A DNA stretch of 64,000 nucleotides, from NCBI GenBank assembly GCA_017795025.1, contig CP051243.1:930001-994000 (forward strand). Reading direction: 5' to 3'. A program made the position numbers and the translations under genes. The notes under the pieces are model-generated. The model had not been told where the DNA came from, made no database searches, and worked only from the letters and a program-made list of their open reading frames with translations. The stretch comes from Flavobacteriales bacterium (GTDB lineage: Bacteria; Bacteroidota; Bacteroidia; Flavobacteriales; Schleiferiaceae). Of this stretch, positions 9,417 through 18,125 are shown piece after piece; position 1 is the first letter of the stretch; each line of letters opens with the position of its first letter.

Positions 9417-9473
9417 GGTGTTTCAAAAATTTATACAAGATTACTGCGGCTTCGAGGCTTAAACTATGATGCT

Positions 9474-9534
9474 TGTCAGGGTTTCCATTTCCTTCTGTCA
9501 GAAGGCTGTCAAAATGAACTTTGATTCCTGTCAG
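9474..9534. promoter_or_regulatory. Helically phased TGTCAR motif array upstream of htpG
   Basis: The hexamer TGTCAR occurs at 9474, 9496, 9507 and 9529, that is at offsets 0, 22, 33 and 55, all multiples of 11 bp, so the copies would face the same side of the helix. A related CGTCAG lies at 9556, out of phase. The array sits between the divergent CoA-transferase gene (start 9416) and htpG (start 9620). A role as a heat-shock or other operator is inferred from position only. Confidence 0.45.
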
Positions 9535-9619
9535 AATTTAAGCATCGCGACGAATCGTCAGTTTAAATCCTCTGGTATGGGCTTTGCCTTTCCGCAAGTG
9601 ACCAAAATCAAAATTAGCT

Positions 9620-11509
9620 ATGAGTACGGGTAAAATTAACGTAACGGCCGACAATATTTTTCCAATCATCAAGAAGTTCCTCTACAGTGATCACGAGATC
9701 TTCTTACGTGAATTAGTATCCAATGCGGTGGATGCAAGTCAAAAGCTTAAAACCTTAAGCCGAATCGGCGAGTCCAAGGCAGAATTGGGTGACCTTACCA
9801 TTAAAATTAAGGTCGATAAAGAGCAAAAAACCTTAACAATTTCTGACCGAGGAATTGGGATGAGTCCTGAAGAAATTGATAAGTACATTAATCAATTAGC
9901 TTTCTCAGGGGCCGAGGAATTTGTGCAGAAATATGAAGATAAGGCCGATGGTGCCGCTATCATCGGACACTTTGGTTTAGGCTTTTATTCTTCTTTCATG
10001 GTAGCCGATAAAGTGGAGATCTTCTCTCGCTCCCATAATGAGGAGGCCAAAGGTTCTTATTGGTCTTGCGATGGTTCCCCAGAGTTTACTTTGGAAGAGA
10101 GCGATCAAAAAACCGAGCGCGGAACCGATATCGTTTTACACATTAATGAAGATTCCACTGAATTTTTAGAAGAATCTCGGATTAGCGAATTACTGAAGAA
10201 GTATTGTCGCTTTTTACCGGTTCCGATTCAGTTTGGCGAAAAGGAGATCACCGAGACCGAAGGAGAGGGCGATGATAAAAAGGAAACTAAGAAAATGGTT
10301 CCTGAGATTATCAATGTTACCGATCCTGCTTGGACTAAGGCACCGGCCGATTTGGAAGGGGATGATTACAAAGAGTTTTACCGTCAACTGTATCCTTTCA
10401 CCTTCGAAGAGCCCTTATTCCATATCCACTTAAATGTGGACTATCCCTTCGACTTAAACGGAATCCTTTTCTTCCCACGCATCAAGCCTAATATGGACTT
10501 GCAGCGAAACAAAATCCAGTTGTACCAAAACCAGGTTTTTGTTACGGATAATCTCGAAGGTATTGTCCCCGATTTCTTAACCCTTTTACACGGGGTAATC
10601 GACTCCAAAGATATTCCGCTTAATGTGAGCCGCTCTTACCTGCAAGCCGATGGAGCGGTGAAGAAAATTAGTGGTCATATCACTAAAAAAGTCGCTGATA
10701 AGCTGAGTAGTTTATTTAAGAAGGATCGGGCCGACTTCGAATCCAAGTGGAACGATATTAAAGTGATTATTGAGTATGGTATGCTCAGTGATGATAAGTT
10801 TTTCGAGAAATCCGAGAAATTTGCACTTTACCAAAATGTAGAGGATCAATACTTCACCTTCGAAGAGTACCTCGAAAAAATCAAAGCCAATCAAACCGAT
10901 AAAGACGGCAATTTGGTAGTGCTTTACGCAGCGCATAAAGAAGGCCAGCACGCCTACATCAAAAAAGCGCAGAATAAAGACTACGATGTACTTTTAATGG
11001 AAGGCCCTCTGGTAAGTCACTTAATGCAAAAACTGGAAGGTGGAGAGCAGAAAGTGAAATTCGCGCGAGTAGACAGCGATAGCATTGATAAACTGATTGC
11101 CAAAGATGAGGAGCAAGTTTCCCTTCTTAGTGAAGAGCAAAAAGAAAAGCTAAAACCATTAATTGAGGCACAAGTAGACAAAGCTTCTTACACTGTGGTG
11201 ATGGAAGCCTTAGATAGTTCGGAAGCGCCCTTTACCATTACCGTCCCAGAGTTTATGCGCCGTATGAAAGAAATGAGCGCTACCGGTGGCGGAGGCATGA
11301 TGGGAATGGGGGATATGCCCGATATGTACAATTTGATTGTAAATACCAACCATCCTGTAATCAGTACTATCTTAGAGGAAAGTGATGAAGAGAAACGCAA
11401 TGCCTTAATTAGCAGAGGAAAAAACTTAGCTCTTTTGGCGCAAAATCTCTTACATGGTGAAGCGCTAACCAATTTCGTAGAACAACAGTTCGCCGAATTA
11501 AAAGCTTGA
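9620..11509 (+). CDS. htpG: Molecular chaperone HtpG (Hsp90)
   Basis: 629 residues, full length. The N-terminal GHKL ATPase domain shows EIFLRELVSNAVDAS (about 25-39), DRGIGM (about 77-82) and GHFGLGFYSSFMVADKV (about 115-131). The middle domain holds GILFFPR and LQRNKIQLYQNQVFVTDN, and the conserved DSKDIPLNVSRSYLQ follows. The C-terminal dimerisation domain ends near LLHGEAL. A charged linker (about 205-222, Glu/Lys rich) separates the first two domains. A Met/Gly-rich insertion (GGGGMMGMGDMPDM, about 560) precedes the last helices. It is a cytosolic ATP-dependent chaperone. A strong terminator follows directly and the upstream gap has a phased hexamer array. Confidence 0.97.
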   Translation: MSTGKINVTADNIFPIIKKFLYSDHEIFLRELVSNAVDASQKLKTLSRIGESKAELGDLTIKIKVDKEQKTLTISDRGIGMSPEEIDKYINQLAFSGAEEFVQKYEDKADGAAIIGHFGLGFYSSFMVADKVEIFSRSHNEEAKGSYWSCDGSPEFTLEESDQKTERGTDIVLHINEDSTEFLEESRISELLKKYCRFLPVPIQFGEKEITETEGEGDDKKETKKMVPEIINVTDPAWTKAPADLEGDDYKEFYRQLYPFTFEEPLFHIHLNVDYPFDLNGILFFPRIKPNMDLQRNKIQLYQNQVFVTDNLEGIVPDFLTLLHGVIDSKDIPLNVSRSYLQADGAVKKISGHITKKVADKLSSLFKKDRADFESKWNDIKVIIEYGMLSDDKFFEKSEKFALYQNVEDQYFTFEEYLEKIKANQTDKDGNLVVLYAAHKEGQHAYIKKAQNKDYDVLLMEGPLVSHLMQKLEGGEQKVKFARVDSDSIDKLIAKDEEQVSLLSEEQKEKLKPLIEAQVDKASYTVVMEALDSSEAPFTITVPEFMRRMKEMSATGGGGMMGMGDMPDMYNLIVNTNHPVISTILEESDEEKRNALISRGKNLALLAQNLLHGEALTNFVEQQFAELKA

Positions 11510-11532
11510 TTAAGCTTTGATATAGATTCCTT

Positions 11533-11561
11533 AAAGCCCCTTTAGCAAGGGGCTTTTTTTT
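11533..11561 (+). terminator. Rho-independent terminator of htpG
   Basis: Stem AAAGCCCC (11533-11540) pairs with GGGGCTTT (11549-11556) around an 8-base loop and runs into eight T residues ending at 11561. It lies 24 bp after the htpG stop. Confidence 0.9.
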
Positions 11562-11602
11562 GGTTAATTTTCAGGCTTATAACAAGCCCCATAATTCCTC
11601 CA

Positions 11603-13369
11603 ATGCGACACTTAGTCCTTCTTTACACCCTTCTTTATACGGCTCTGGTATCGGCTCAGCCTAGTCCATATGGCAACGGTTATATTTTAAATCAGTCGCT
11701 CGACACTTTACAAGTAGATACCTTTTACCAGTCTCACGCTGGGGATAGCTTTAGTGTAAACCATTATCTAAACTCGCATAATTACCATCTCTACATCCCA
11801 AATTCTTATGATGGCACTGAGGCCTACGGGCTTATCACTTTTGTCAATGCCGGAAATGTGGGGAATATTTGGGGCGATTGGTTTAATGTATTGGAACAAA
11901 AGAAACTGATCGTAATTGCCGGGAACGGAATTGGTAACAGCATCAGCGTACCGACTCGTTTGGGAGTTGCACTGGCCGGGGCGCATGCTATTAACAAAGA
12001 ATTGAATATCGACCCCAATCGCATCTATACCTCTGGGAACTCGGGTGGGGGACGAACCGCCAGTGTGCTGATGTATTTGTTTCCGGAGTTTTTTACCGGA
12101 ATGATTCCTAATTGCGGATCGGCCTATTTAAGGCAAGTGGCTCAGGATTATGAAACCCATCAGCCCAATTCCCACTATGAGTATATCTATCCCTTTACTT
12201 CTACCGAGCTTGACTATGTTCAGTCTTTCAATCCGAAAATAGCCCTGCTCACCGCCTACGATGATTTTAGAGAAGGGGATTTGATGAATATCTATCACAA
12301 TGGTATGGAGCCCGATGGTTTCTCTTCCAAACTGCTTGAAATTCCAGGTAATCATTGCGCTACTAGTGAACAGCACTTTAGAGACGGTATTAATTTTTTA
12401 GAACATCCGCGCATCACCTGGATCCTTGATTCGTTCCACTTGTCGGGGCCTCAGGTGGGTGAAGGGTTTAGCAGTAATGCCAGCATTCATTTAAATGATG
12501 GATTGGTGCTGCAGGATACGCTAAATACGGTTCGTTTTCGAAACGCCATTAACTGGAACGACCCCCAAGGGGCAATCATCCGCCTAAATTTCACCTTCAA
12601 TACCAGTTCTTCCGCTCAAAATAGCGCCTTTAACTTTGGCTTATTCGACCTTCAAAACGGACAGCTTTGGGACTCTATGCCTTCGAGCACCGGCAATAGC
12701 AATCGGTCTCACCTGTTGCTGCGAATTTTAGCAGATAGCCTTCAGCCCAAGGCCGTGGTGCTTTTAAATAACCCTGCTTTAGGTATTCAGAAGGACACGC
12801 TTTTTCAAGGACGCTTTAGCGATTGGGATCCTCAGAAGGTTCAAAAAGTGAAGATTCATGCCTGGGATAATGAGATTCGCCTGGAGTTCGGTGCCCATTT
12901 TAAGGGGAGTGGTCTAATTGTGAATCAAAGCAAACTTTTAGACGATGGTCGCTCCCTGCAAATTTTAAATAACAATAGCTGGGATAGCCTGAGTTTTGGC
13001 GAATCCATGGTGTTTATTAGTGCGCAAAGGCAGAGTACCGGCATGCAAGAGGCTCCTCGCTTAAACAGTTTTCAGGCTATTGTTGCCGACACTAGCCAAT
13101 CTGGAATATTGTCTAGAAGAGAAGAATCCAAGACGAGCCCTTTTAGTTTTGAGGTATTCCCTAATCCCAGTGAGGATAAGGTGTGGATTCGCACAGTTTA
13201 TCCTGCTATTCACGACATGACACTGACCGACCTTCAAGGTAGAACCCTTAAATATCATCAGCATGAGGGCCATCAATCGGAATTAAGCATAAGTGATTTG
13301 CCTAAGGGGATTTATATTTTAAAAGGCAATCCGACCGATGCACAAGGACAACTAATAATAAAGCAATAG
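11603..13369 (+). CDS. Secreted esterase/depolymerase-like alpha/beta hydrolase with T9SS sorting domain
   Basis: 588 residues. Signal peptide MRHLVLLYTLLYTALVSAQ. Residues 60-270 form an alpha/beta hydrolase domain of the PHB-depolymerase/feruloyl-esterase sort: YHLYIPNSYDG, then RIYTSGNSGGGRTA with the nucleophile Ser147 in a GxSxG-like GNSGG, and a late NHCAT segment that could supply the catalytic His (about 250). The middle (about 280-500) is beta-rich and unidentified. The C-terminus is a type A T9SS sorting domain: FEVFPNPSEDKVWI, MTLTDLQGRTL, then LPKGIYILK. The protein should therefore cross the outer membrane by type IX secretion and be attached to or released from the surface. The exact ester substrate is unknown. 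Confidence 0.8.
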   Translation: MRHLVLLYTLLYTALVSAQPSPYGNGYILNQSLDTLQVDTFYQSHAGDSFSVNHYLNSHNYHLYIPNSYDGTEAYGLITFVNAGNVGNIWGDWFNVLEQKKLIVIAGNGIGNSISVPTRLGVALAGAHAINKELNIDPNRIYTSGNSGGGRTASVLMYLFPEFFTGMIPNCGSAYLRQVAQDYETHQPNSHYEYIYPFTSTELDYVQSFNPKIALLTAYDDFREGDLMNIYHNGMEPDGFSSKLLEIPGNHCATSEQHFRDGINFLEHPRITWILDSFHLSGPQVGEGFSSNASIHLNDGLVLQDTLNTVRFRNAINWNDPQGAIIRLNFTFNTSSSAQNSAFNFGLFDLQNGQLWDSMPSSTGNSNRSHLLLRILADSLQPKAVVLLNNPALGIQKDTLFQGRFSDWDPQKVQKVKIHAWDNEIRLEFGAHFKGSGLIVNQSKLLDDGRSLQILNNNSWDSLSFGESMVFISAQRQSTGMQEAPRLNSFQAIVADTSQSGILSRREESKTSPFSFEVFPNPSEDKVWIRTVYPAIHDMTLTDLQGRTLKYHQHEGHQSELSISDLPKGIYILKGNPTDAQGQLIIKQ

Positions 13370-13463
13370 TGCAGTTAATCCGCCGCCAAGGCAAAAGAAA
13401 TAGCCTGCATTTATAAAGCTGAAATAGGACCTTTAGTTTAACTTAGCGGTAAAATCAATTAGC

Positions 13464-14162
13464 ATGTTACGAATATTATCCTTATTCGCCGTTTGCTTTT
13501 TCTTAAACTCCTGTATTGTAGGTGTTTCTGGCAACGGAAAAGTTCAAGAGGAAAACCGAACTACCGACGAATTCCATGGTATTCACGCCAGTGGGATGTA
13601 TGAAATTCATCTGGTTCAAGATGAAGATTATCGCCTTAAAGTGGTGGCCGACGAAAATCTTTTGAGCCTAATTCGGACCGAAGTAAATGGAGGGATCTTA
13701 GAGATTCGTAGTGAAGAAAACATCAGGGAAGCGGAGGCGCTCGACATTTACATCTCTGCTCCAAATATCGATGAAATTGACCTCTCCGGTGCAGTGGAGC
13801 TTAGGGGAAAAGGCGTGTTTAAAGGCAAGGAATTAAAGATCGAATCCAGTGGAGCCGCTCAAATTGATCTCAGTTTGGGTGTAGATCGCCTTAGTTTAGA
13901 CCTTAGCGGGGCCTCGGAAGTAAAATTATCAGGTGCTGCAGATCGGGTACGCATTGAATCCAGTGGGGCCTCGGAGATTAAGATGTTCAGCTTAAAAGCC
14001 CAGTATGTATCTGTTGATGTAAGCGGAGCCTCCGACCTTGAGCTATATGCCGAGGAAGAGCTTCAGATTGAGGCTTCCGGCGCATCAGAAATTGAATATG
14101 TAGGAAATGCCCGCATCACTCGCCAAAACCTTAGTGGTGCTTCCAATGTAAAAAAGAGATAA
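13464..14162 (+). CDS. DUF2807 (GIN domain) lipoprotein
   Basis: 232 residues. Lipoprotein signal with lipobox LNSC (Cys17). The rest is a right-handed beta-solenoid-like 'head GIN' domain, recognisable from FHGIHASGMYEIHLVQ (about 38-53) and from a run of repeated turns: LSGAVEL, SSGAAQID, LSGASEV, SSGASEI, VSGASDL, ASGASEIEY, LSGASNV. Each turn has the S-G-A core. Such proteins are common in Bacteroidota envelopes and their function is unknown. It ends 23 bp before the phosphohexomutase gene on the same strand, but the products are unrelated, so co-transcription has no clear meaning. Confidence 0.88.
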   Translation: MLRILSLFAVCFFLNSCIVGVSGNGKVQEENRTTDEFHGIHASGMYEIHLVQDEDYRLKVVADENLLSLIRTEVNGGILEIRSEENIREAEALDIYISAPNIDEIDLSGAVELRGKGVFKGKELKIESSGAAQIDLSLGVDRLSLDLSGASEVKLSGAADRVRIESSGASEIKMFSLKAQYVSVDVSGASDLELYAEEELQIEASGASEIEYVGNARITRQNLSGASNVKKR

Positions 14163-14185
14163 TCCAACCTAGAACAAAACAAACT

Positions 14186-15892
14186 ATGACTGCAGCAGAA
14201 AGAGCACAAGCTTGGCTCCAATCACCTTACGACCCAGAAACCCAAAAAGCTACTCAAGCCCTTTTAGATGAGGGAGGGGACGCGCTTAACGATGCCTTTT
14301 ATCAAGATCTCGATTTTGGAACCGGTGGTTTAAGAGGGATAATGGGGGTTGGAACCAATCGTATCAATAAATACACCCTTGCCGCTGCCACGCAAGGATT
14401 AGCCAATTACCTAAATCAACAATTTAAGGACCAGCAGATTAGTGTCGCCATTGCACACGATAGTCGTCATAATTCCAAGCCTTTTGCACGTCAGGTAGCC
14501 GAGGTATTATCAGCCAATGGCATTAAGGTTTACCTGTACGAGGATTTACGCCCTACGCCGGCGCTTTCTTTCGCCATTCGCCATTTAAATTGTCAAAGTG
14601 GTATTGTTTTAACCGCTTCTCATAATCCCCCTGCCTATAACGGTTACAAGGTTTACTGGAGCGATGGCGGTCAATTGGTTCCTCCGCATGATAAGGCTGT
14701 TATTAGCGAGGTTCGTGCCGTAAAACCAGAAGAGGTGCGTTACGATGCCAATCCGGATTTAATCGAAATGATTGGCGAAGAAATAGATCAAGCCTACCTG
14801 GCGGAAGTCAACAAGCAAAGTTTAAGTAAAGAAGGCAAGAGAGATCTTTCGGTAGTTTTTACCAGTATTCATGGTACCAGCATCACCTTGGTGCCGCCAG
14901 CCTTAAAAAACGCGGGATTTGAGAAGGTTTCTATTGTAGAGGAACAGGCCGAACCCAATGGTGATTTCCCTACCGTTAAATCGCCCAACCCCGAGGAGGC
15001 TGAGGCTTTAAACATGGCCTTGGAACAAGCGGAAAGAATTGGTGCTGACATGGTTATTGGCACCGATCCAGATGCCGATCGCGTAGGTATTGCCGTGCGC
15101 AACCTTGCGGGGGAAATGGAGCTTTTAAATGGTAACCAGGCCGCCTCGGTATTAATTTACTACCTCCTGGAGCGTTGGAAGGAGCAAGGTCGATTAAGCG
15201 GAAATGAATTTGTGGCCAAAACTATTGTTACCACCGATTTGATTAAAGCTATTGCAGATGGCTACAATGTGCCTTGTCCGGAGTGTTTAACCGGCTTTAA
15301 ATGGATTGCCGACATTATCCGTAAAAGGGAAGGAGAAGCCACTTTTATTGGCGGAGGTGAGGAAAGCTATGGCTACATGATTGGTGACTTTGTGCGCGAT
15401 AAAGACGCAGTTGCCTCGGCGATGATGTTGGCTGAAACAGCCGCCTACGCTAAGGCTCAGGGCAGTAGCTTTTATGAAATGCTCATCGACGTTTACCATC
15501 AGTTTGGATTTTACCTCGAAAAATTGGTTTCACTTAAGCGTGAAGGCATGAAAGGACAGGAGGAAATCGCCCAAATGATGGAGGATTTCCGAACCAAAAC
15601 TCCCAGCAGTATTGCCGGAGAAAAGGTGATTTCTGTATTAGACTATCAAAGCTCGGTGCAGCGAAACTTGGTGGATGGAAGCAGTGTTGAGATCGATTTA
15701 CCCAAAAGCAATGTGGTGCAATTTGTAACAGAAAAGGCTACGAAGATCACGGCCCGTCCGAGTGGCACCGAACCGAAAATTAAATTCTACGTTAGTGTGA
15801 ATGATCAATTAAAGGACAAAGCCGACTTTGCTGTCATGAAGGCAAAGCTGGAACGTCAGATTGATAGCATTACCAAAGAATTAGGATTATGA
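14186..15892 (+). CDS. Phospho-sugar mutase (phosphoglucomutase/phosphomannomutase)
   Basis: 568 residues, the long-form alpha-D-phosphohexomutase. Domain landmarks: substrate loop FGTGGLRGIMGVG (about 47-59), the phosphoserine loop LTASHNPPAYNGYK (about 143-156), the metal loop GTDPDADRVGIAV (about 293-305), the sugar-specificity loop GGEESYGY (about 391-398) and the phosphate-binding loop RPSGTEPKIKFY (about 523-534). It interconverts hexose 1- and 6-phosphates in the cytosol, feeding nucleotide sugars or glycogen. Which sugar is preferred (glucose, mannose or ribose type) cannot be settled by eye. Its stop overlaps the start of the next gene by 4 bp (ATGA). Confidence 0.93.
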   Translation: MTAAERAQAWLQSPYDPETQKATQALLDEGGDALNDAFYQDLDFGTGGLRGIMGVGTNRINKYTLAAATQGLANYLNQQFKDQQISVAIAHDSRHNSKPFARQVAEVLSANGIKVYLYEDLRPTPALSFAIRHLNCQSGIVLTASHNPPAYNGYKVYWSDGGQLVPPHDKAVISEVRAVKPEEVRYDANPDLIEMIGEEIDQAYLAEVNKQSLSKEGKRDLSVVFTSIHGTSITLVPPALKNAGFEKVSIVEEQAEPNGDFPTVKSPNPEEAEALNMALEQAERIGADMVIGTDPDADRVGIAVRNLAGEMELLNGNQAASVLIYYLLERWKEQGRLSGNEFVAKTIVTTDLIKAIADGYNVPCPECLTGFKWIADIIRKREGEATFIGGGEESYGYMIGDFVRDKDAVASAMMLAETAAYAKAQGSSFYEMLIDVYHQFGFYLEKLVSLKREGMKGQEEIAQMMEDFRTKTPSSIAGEKVISVLDYQSSVQRNLVDGSSVEIDLPKSNVVQFVTEKATKITARPSGTEPKIKFYVSVNDQLKDKADFAVMKAKLERQIDSITKELGL

Positions 15893-17124
15893 GAATAAAA
15901 TTGGCCTTAGGAGGCTTAGTACTTTTCGCATTTGCCGCTTGTCAAACTGAGCCCCAAAAGAGCGATGAAAGTTCGGCCCTAAGCGAAGGAATATGGCAAG
16001 CGACTATTCTTCAAAATGATAGCACAGAGTTGAAGTTCAACTTTAATCTGGAACATGTAAACGACAGTTTATCATACGCTACCATTCAAAATGCTGAAGA
16101 AAGACTAAAGGCCAAAGTTCTCAAGATAGCTGAGGATAGCTTCCGAATCGAAATGCCGGTTTTTGCGAACCACTTTATTGTTAAAAGAGAAGGAGATGCT
16201 TTAAAAGGCTATTACATAAACCCTGATGCATCGGGCGATTATCGCTTGCCCTTTACCGCCAAGGCGGGCGTTTCCGAACGATACGAAAACACCCAGCACT
16301 TATTTGCAATGGATGGCTATTGGAAGGTGGTTTTTGAGCCCGGAACCGAAGAGGAGTACTACGGTCTGGCCTTTTTTGAATGGGAAGAGTCTAAGGGGGT
16401 GTATGGAACGATTATGACCGCAACGGGCGATTATCGTTATTTGGAAGGTTCGGGAGCGGCTGGAATGCTGCAAATGTCTGCATTTGATGGAGCTCACCTT
16501 TTCACTTTTAAAGCCGAGTTGCATGATACTTTAAGGGGGCATTTCTACTCCGGGCGTTCCTATCATGCCAATTGGATCGCATATCGCGATTCGAGCTTTA
16601 GCTTACCGGACCCTGATACGCTTACCTATATTAAAGAAGGTTACGCGGGCTTTGATTTTGCCTTTCCAGACCTAAATGGAGATACGATAAGCTTAGCTGA
16701 TGAACGCTTTGCCAATAAGGCTATGGTGATTCAGATTAGTGGCTCCTGGTGCCCAAACTGCTACGATGAAAGTCGCTATTTATCGGAAGTGTATGAGAAA
16801 TACCAATCCCAAGGACTGGAAATCGTTTGTTTAAGCTTTGAGCGCACCCGCGATTATCCAACAGCACAGATGCGTTTAGCCAAAATGAAGCGGGATTTGC
16901 AAATGCCATACACAGTGCTCTTGGCCGGGGCTACACGAGAAGATAAGGCCAGTGAGAAGCTTCCTATGCTAAATCATATTATGAGTTACCCAACCGCTAT
17001 ATACCTCGATAAAAATCATCAGGTACGAAAAATCCATACGGGATTTGCCGGTCCAGGAACTCCCGTTTGGGAAGACTTTGTGAGCGAAAATGATGCATTT
17101 TTGCAAAAGCTATTGAACGAATAA
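15889..17124 (+). CDS. TlpA-like thioredoxin-fold lipoprotein
   Basis: 411 residues. Lipoprotein signal ends FAAC (Cys19). A beta-rich N-terminal half (about 30-250) is followed by an AhpC/TSA-TlpA thioredoxin domain: FDFAFPDLNGDTISLAD (about 257-273), then SGSWCPNCYDESRYL with the redox pair CPNC (about 286-289), and later a cis-Pro region MSYPTAIYLD. The family keeps periplasmic proteins reduced, for example during cytochrome maturation. The N-terminal half resembles the DUF4369-like partners seen in other Bacteroidota TlpA proteins but was not firmly identified. Translationally coupled (ATGA) to the phosphohexomutase, an unexpected pairing. Confidence 0.87.
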   Translation: MRIKLALGGLVLFAFAACQTEPQKSDESSALSEGIWQATILQNDSTELKFNFNLEHVNDSLSYATIQNAEERLKAKVLKIAEDSFRIEMPVFANHFIVKREGDALKGYYINPDASGDYRLPFTAKAGVSERYENTQHLFAMDGYWKVVFEPGTEEEYYGLAFFEWEESKGVYGTIMTATGDYRYLEGSGAAGMLQMSAFDGAHLFTFKAELHDTLRGHFYSGRSYHANWIAYRDSSFSLPDPDTLTYIKEGYAGFDFAFPDLNGDTISLADERFANKAMVIQISGSWCPNCYDESRYLSEVYEKYQSQGLEIVCLSFERTRDYPTAQMRLAKMKRDLQMPYTVLLAGATREDKASEKLPMLNHIMSYPTAIYLDKNHQVRKIHTGFAGPGTPVWEDFVSENDAFLQKLLNE

Positions 17125-17146
17125 ATACACCTCTTAAATCAACACA

Positions 17147-18034
17147 ATGCAGAAAATAGCAGTGATTGGAGCGGGAACCATGGGGAATGGTATTGCCCAT
17201 GTTTTTGCTCAAAATGACTTTGAAGTTAACCTTGTCGATATTTCAGACGAAGCCTTGGATCGTGGTCTACAAACCATTACCAAGAACTTAGATCGAATGA
17301 TCAAAAAAGGGGCAATTGATGAAGCCAAGAAAGAGGCGACTCTTAAAAACCTCAGTGCTTCTACCGATATGGCTCTTGCCCTTGAAGATGCCGATTTGGT
17401 TGTGGAGGCCGCTACTGAAAATGTGGACCTCAAGCTTAAGATTTTTGCCAATATGGACTCTTACGCTAAGCCAGAGGCCATCTTAGCCTCAAATACGTCC
17501 TCTATTAGTCTAACCCAAATCGCAGCGGTAACCTCGCGTCCCGACAAGGTTATTGGTATGCATTTTATGAATCCCGTACCGGTAATGAAGCTGGTAGAGG
17601 TGATTCGCGGTTATGCCACTTCAGACGAGACGACTAAAACCATTATGGAGCTTTCCGAAAAGCTCGGAAAGGTGCCTACAGAATGTAACGACTATCCTGG
17701 TTTTGTTTCCAATCGGATTTTGATGCCCATGATTAATGAGGCCATCATTACCTTATTTGAAGGTGTGGCTGGGGTTAAGGAAATTGATACCATTATGAAA
17801 TTAGGAATGGCGCATCCGATGGGTCCTTTAAAGTTAGCCGATTTTATTGGTTTGGATGTATGCCTCTCAATCCTCAATGTACTGTATGAAGGCTTTGGTA
17901 ATCCTAAGTACGCGCCTTGCCCATTGCTCGTAAACATGGTTCGTGCAGGTAAACTAGGTGCCAAATCCGGGGAAGGATTTTACGATTATAGTGAAGGTCC
18001 AAAAAGCGAAACTGTTTCTCCGCAGTTCAGCTAA
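17147..18034 (+). CDS. 3-hydroxybutyryl-CoA dehydrogenase / 3-hydroxyacyl-CoA dehydrogenase
   Basis: 295 residues, single-domain short form. The NAD fold opens with IGAGTMGNGIAHVFA (about 6-20) and VDISDEAL; catalytic residues are seen in ASNTSSISLTQIA (Ser/Asn about 116-120), GMHFMNPVPVMKLVEVI (His about 138) and NDYPGFVSNRILMPMINEAI (about 182-201), then HPMGPLKLADFIGLD. It oxidises 3-hydroxybutyryl-CoA or a related acyl-CoA with NAD+, in butyrate/PHB-type metabolism or phenylacetate catabolism (PaaH-like). No partner thiolase or crotonase is adjacent. A strong terminator lies 22 bp after its stop. Confidence 0.93.
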   Translation: MQKIAVIGAGTMGNGIAHVFAQNDFEVNLVDISDEALDRGLQTITKNLDRMIKKGAIDEAKKEATLKNLSASTDMALALEDADLVVEAATENVDLKLKIFANMDSYAKPEAILASNTSSISLTQIAAVTSRPDKVIGMHFMNPVPVMKLVEVIRGYATSDETTKTIMELSEKLGKVPTECNDYPGFVSNRILMPMINEAIITLFEGVAGVKEIDTIMKLGMAHPMGPLKLADFIGLDVCLSILNVLYEGFGNPKYAPCPLLVNMVRAGKLGAKSGEGFYDYSEGPKSETVSPQFS

Positions 18035-18056
18035 AATGCCCACTAGCAGAAATTTT

Positions 18057-18084
18057 AAGGCCTCCCGAACCGGAGGCCTTTTTT
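18057..18084 (+). terminator. Rho-independent terminator
   Basis: Perfect 9-bp stem AAGGCCTCC (18057-18065) and GGAGGCCTT (18072-18080), loop of six bases, then T residues to 18084. It terminates the hydroxyacyl-CoA dehydrogenase transcript. Confidence 0.9.
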
Positions 18085-18125
18085 ATGGTTTTAATCTATA
18101 TACTTATCAATAAGCTTGGTGTCTT

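Noticed and set aside
9421-9600. CIRCE-type heat-shock operator before htpG
   Set aside because: The CIRCE inverted repeat (TTAGCACTC-N9-GAGTGCTAA) is not present; only TGTCAR copies are seen.
689-13436. Shared 10-mer GGACCTTTAG upstream of 714 (689-698) and of 13464 (13427-13436)
   Set aside because: Only two copies, not at a fixed distance from the starts, and no clear -7 or -33 match; chance cannot be excluded.
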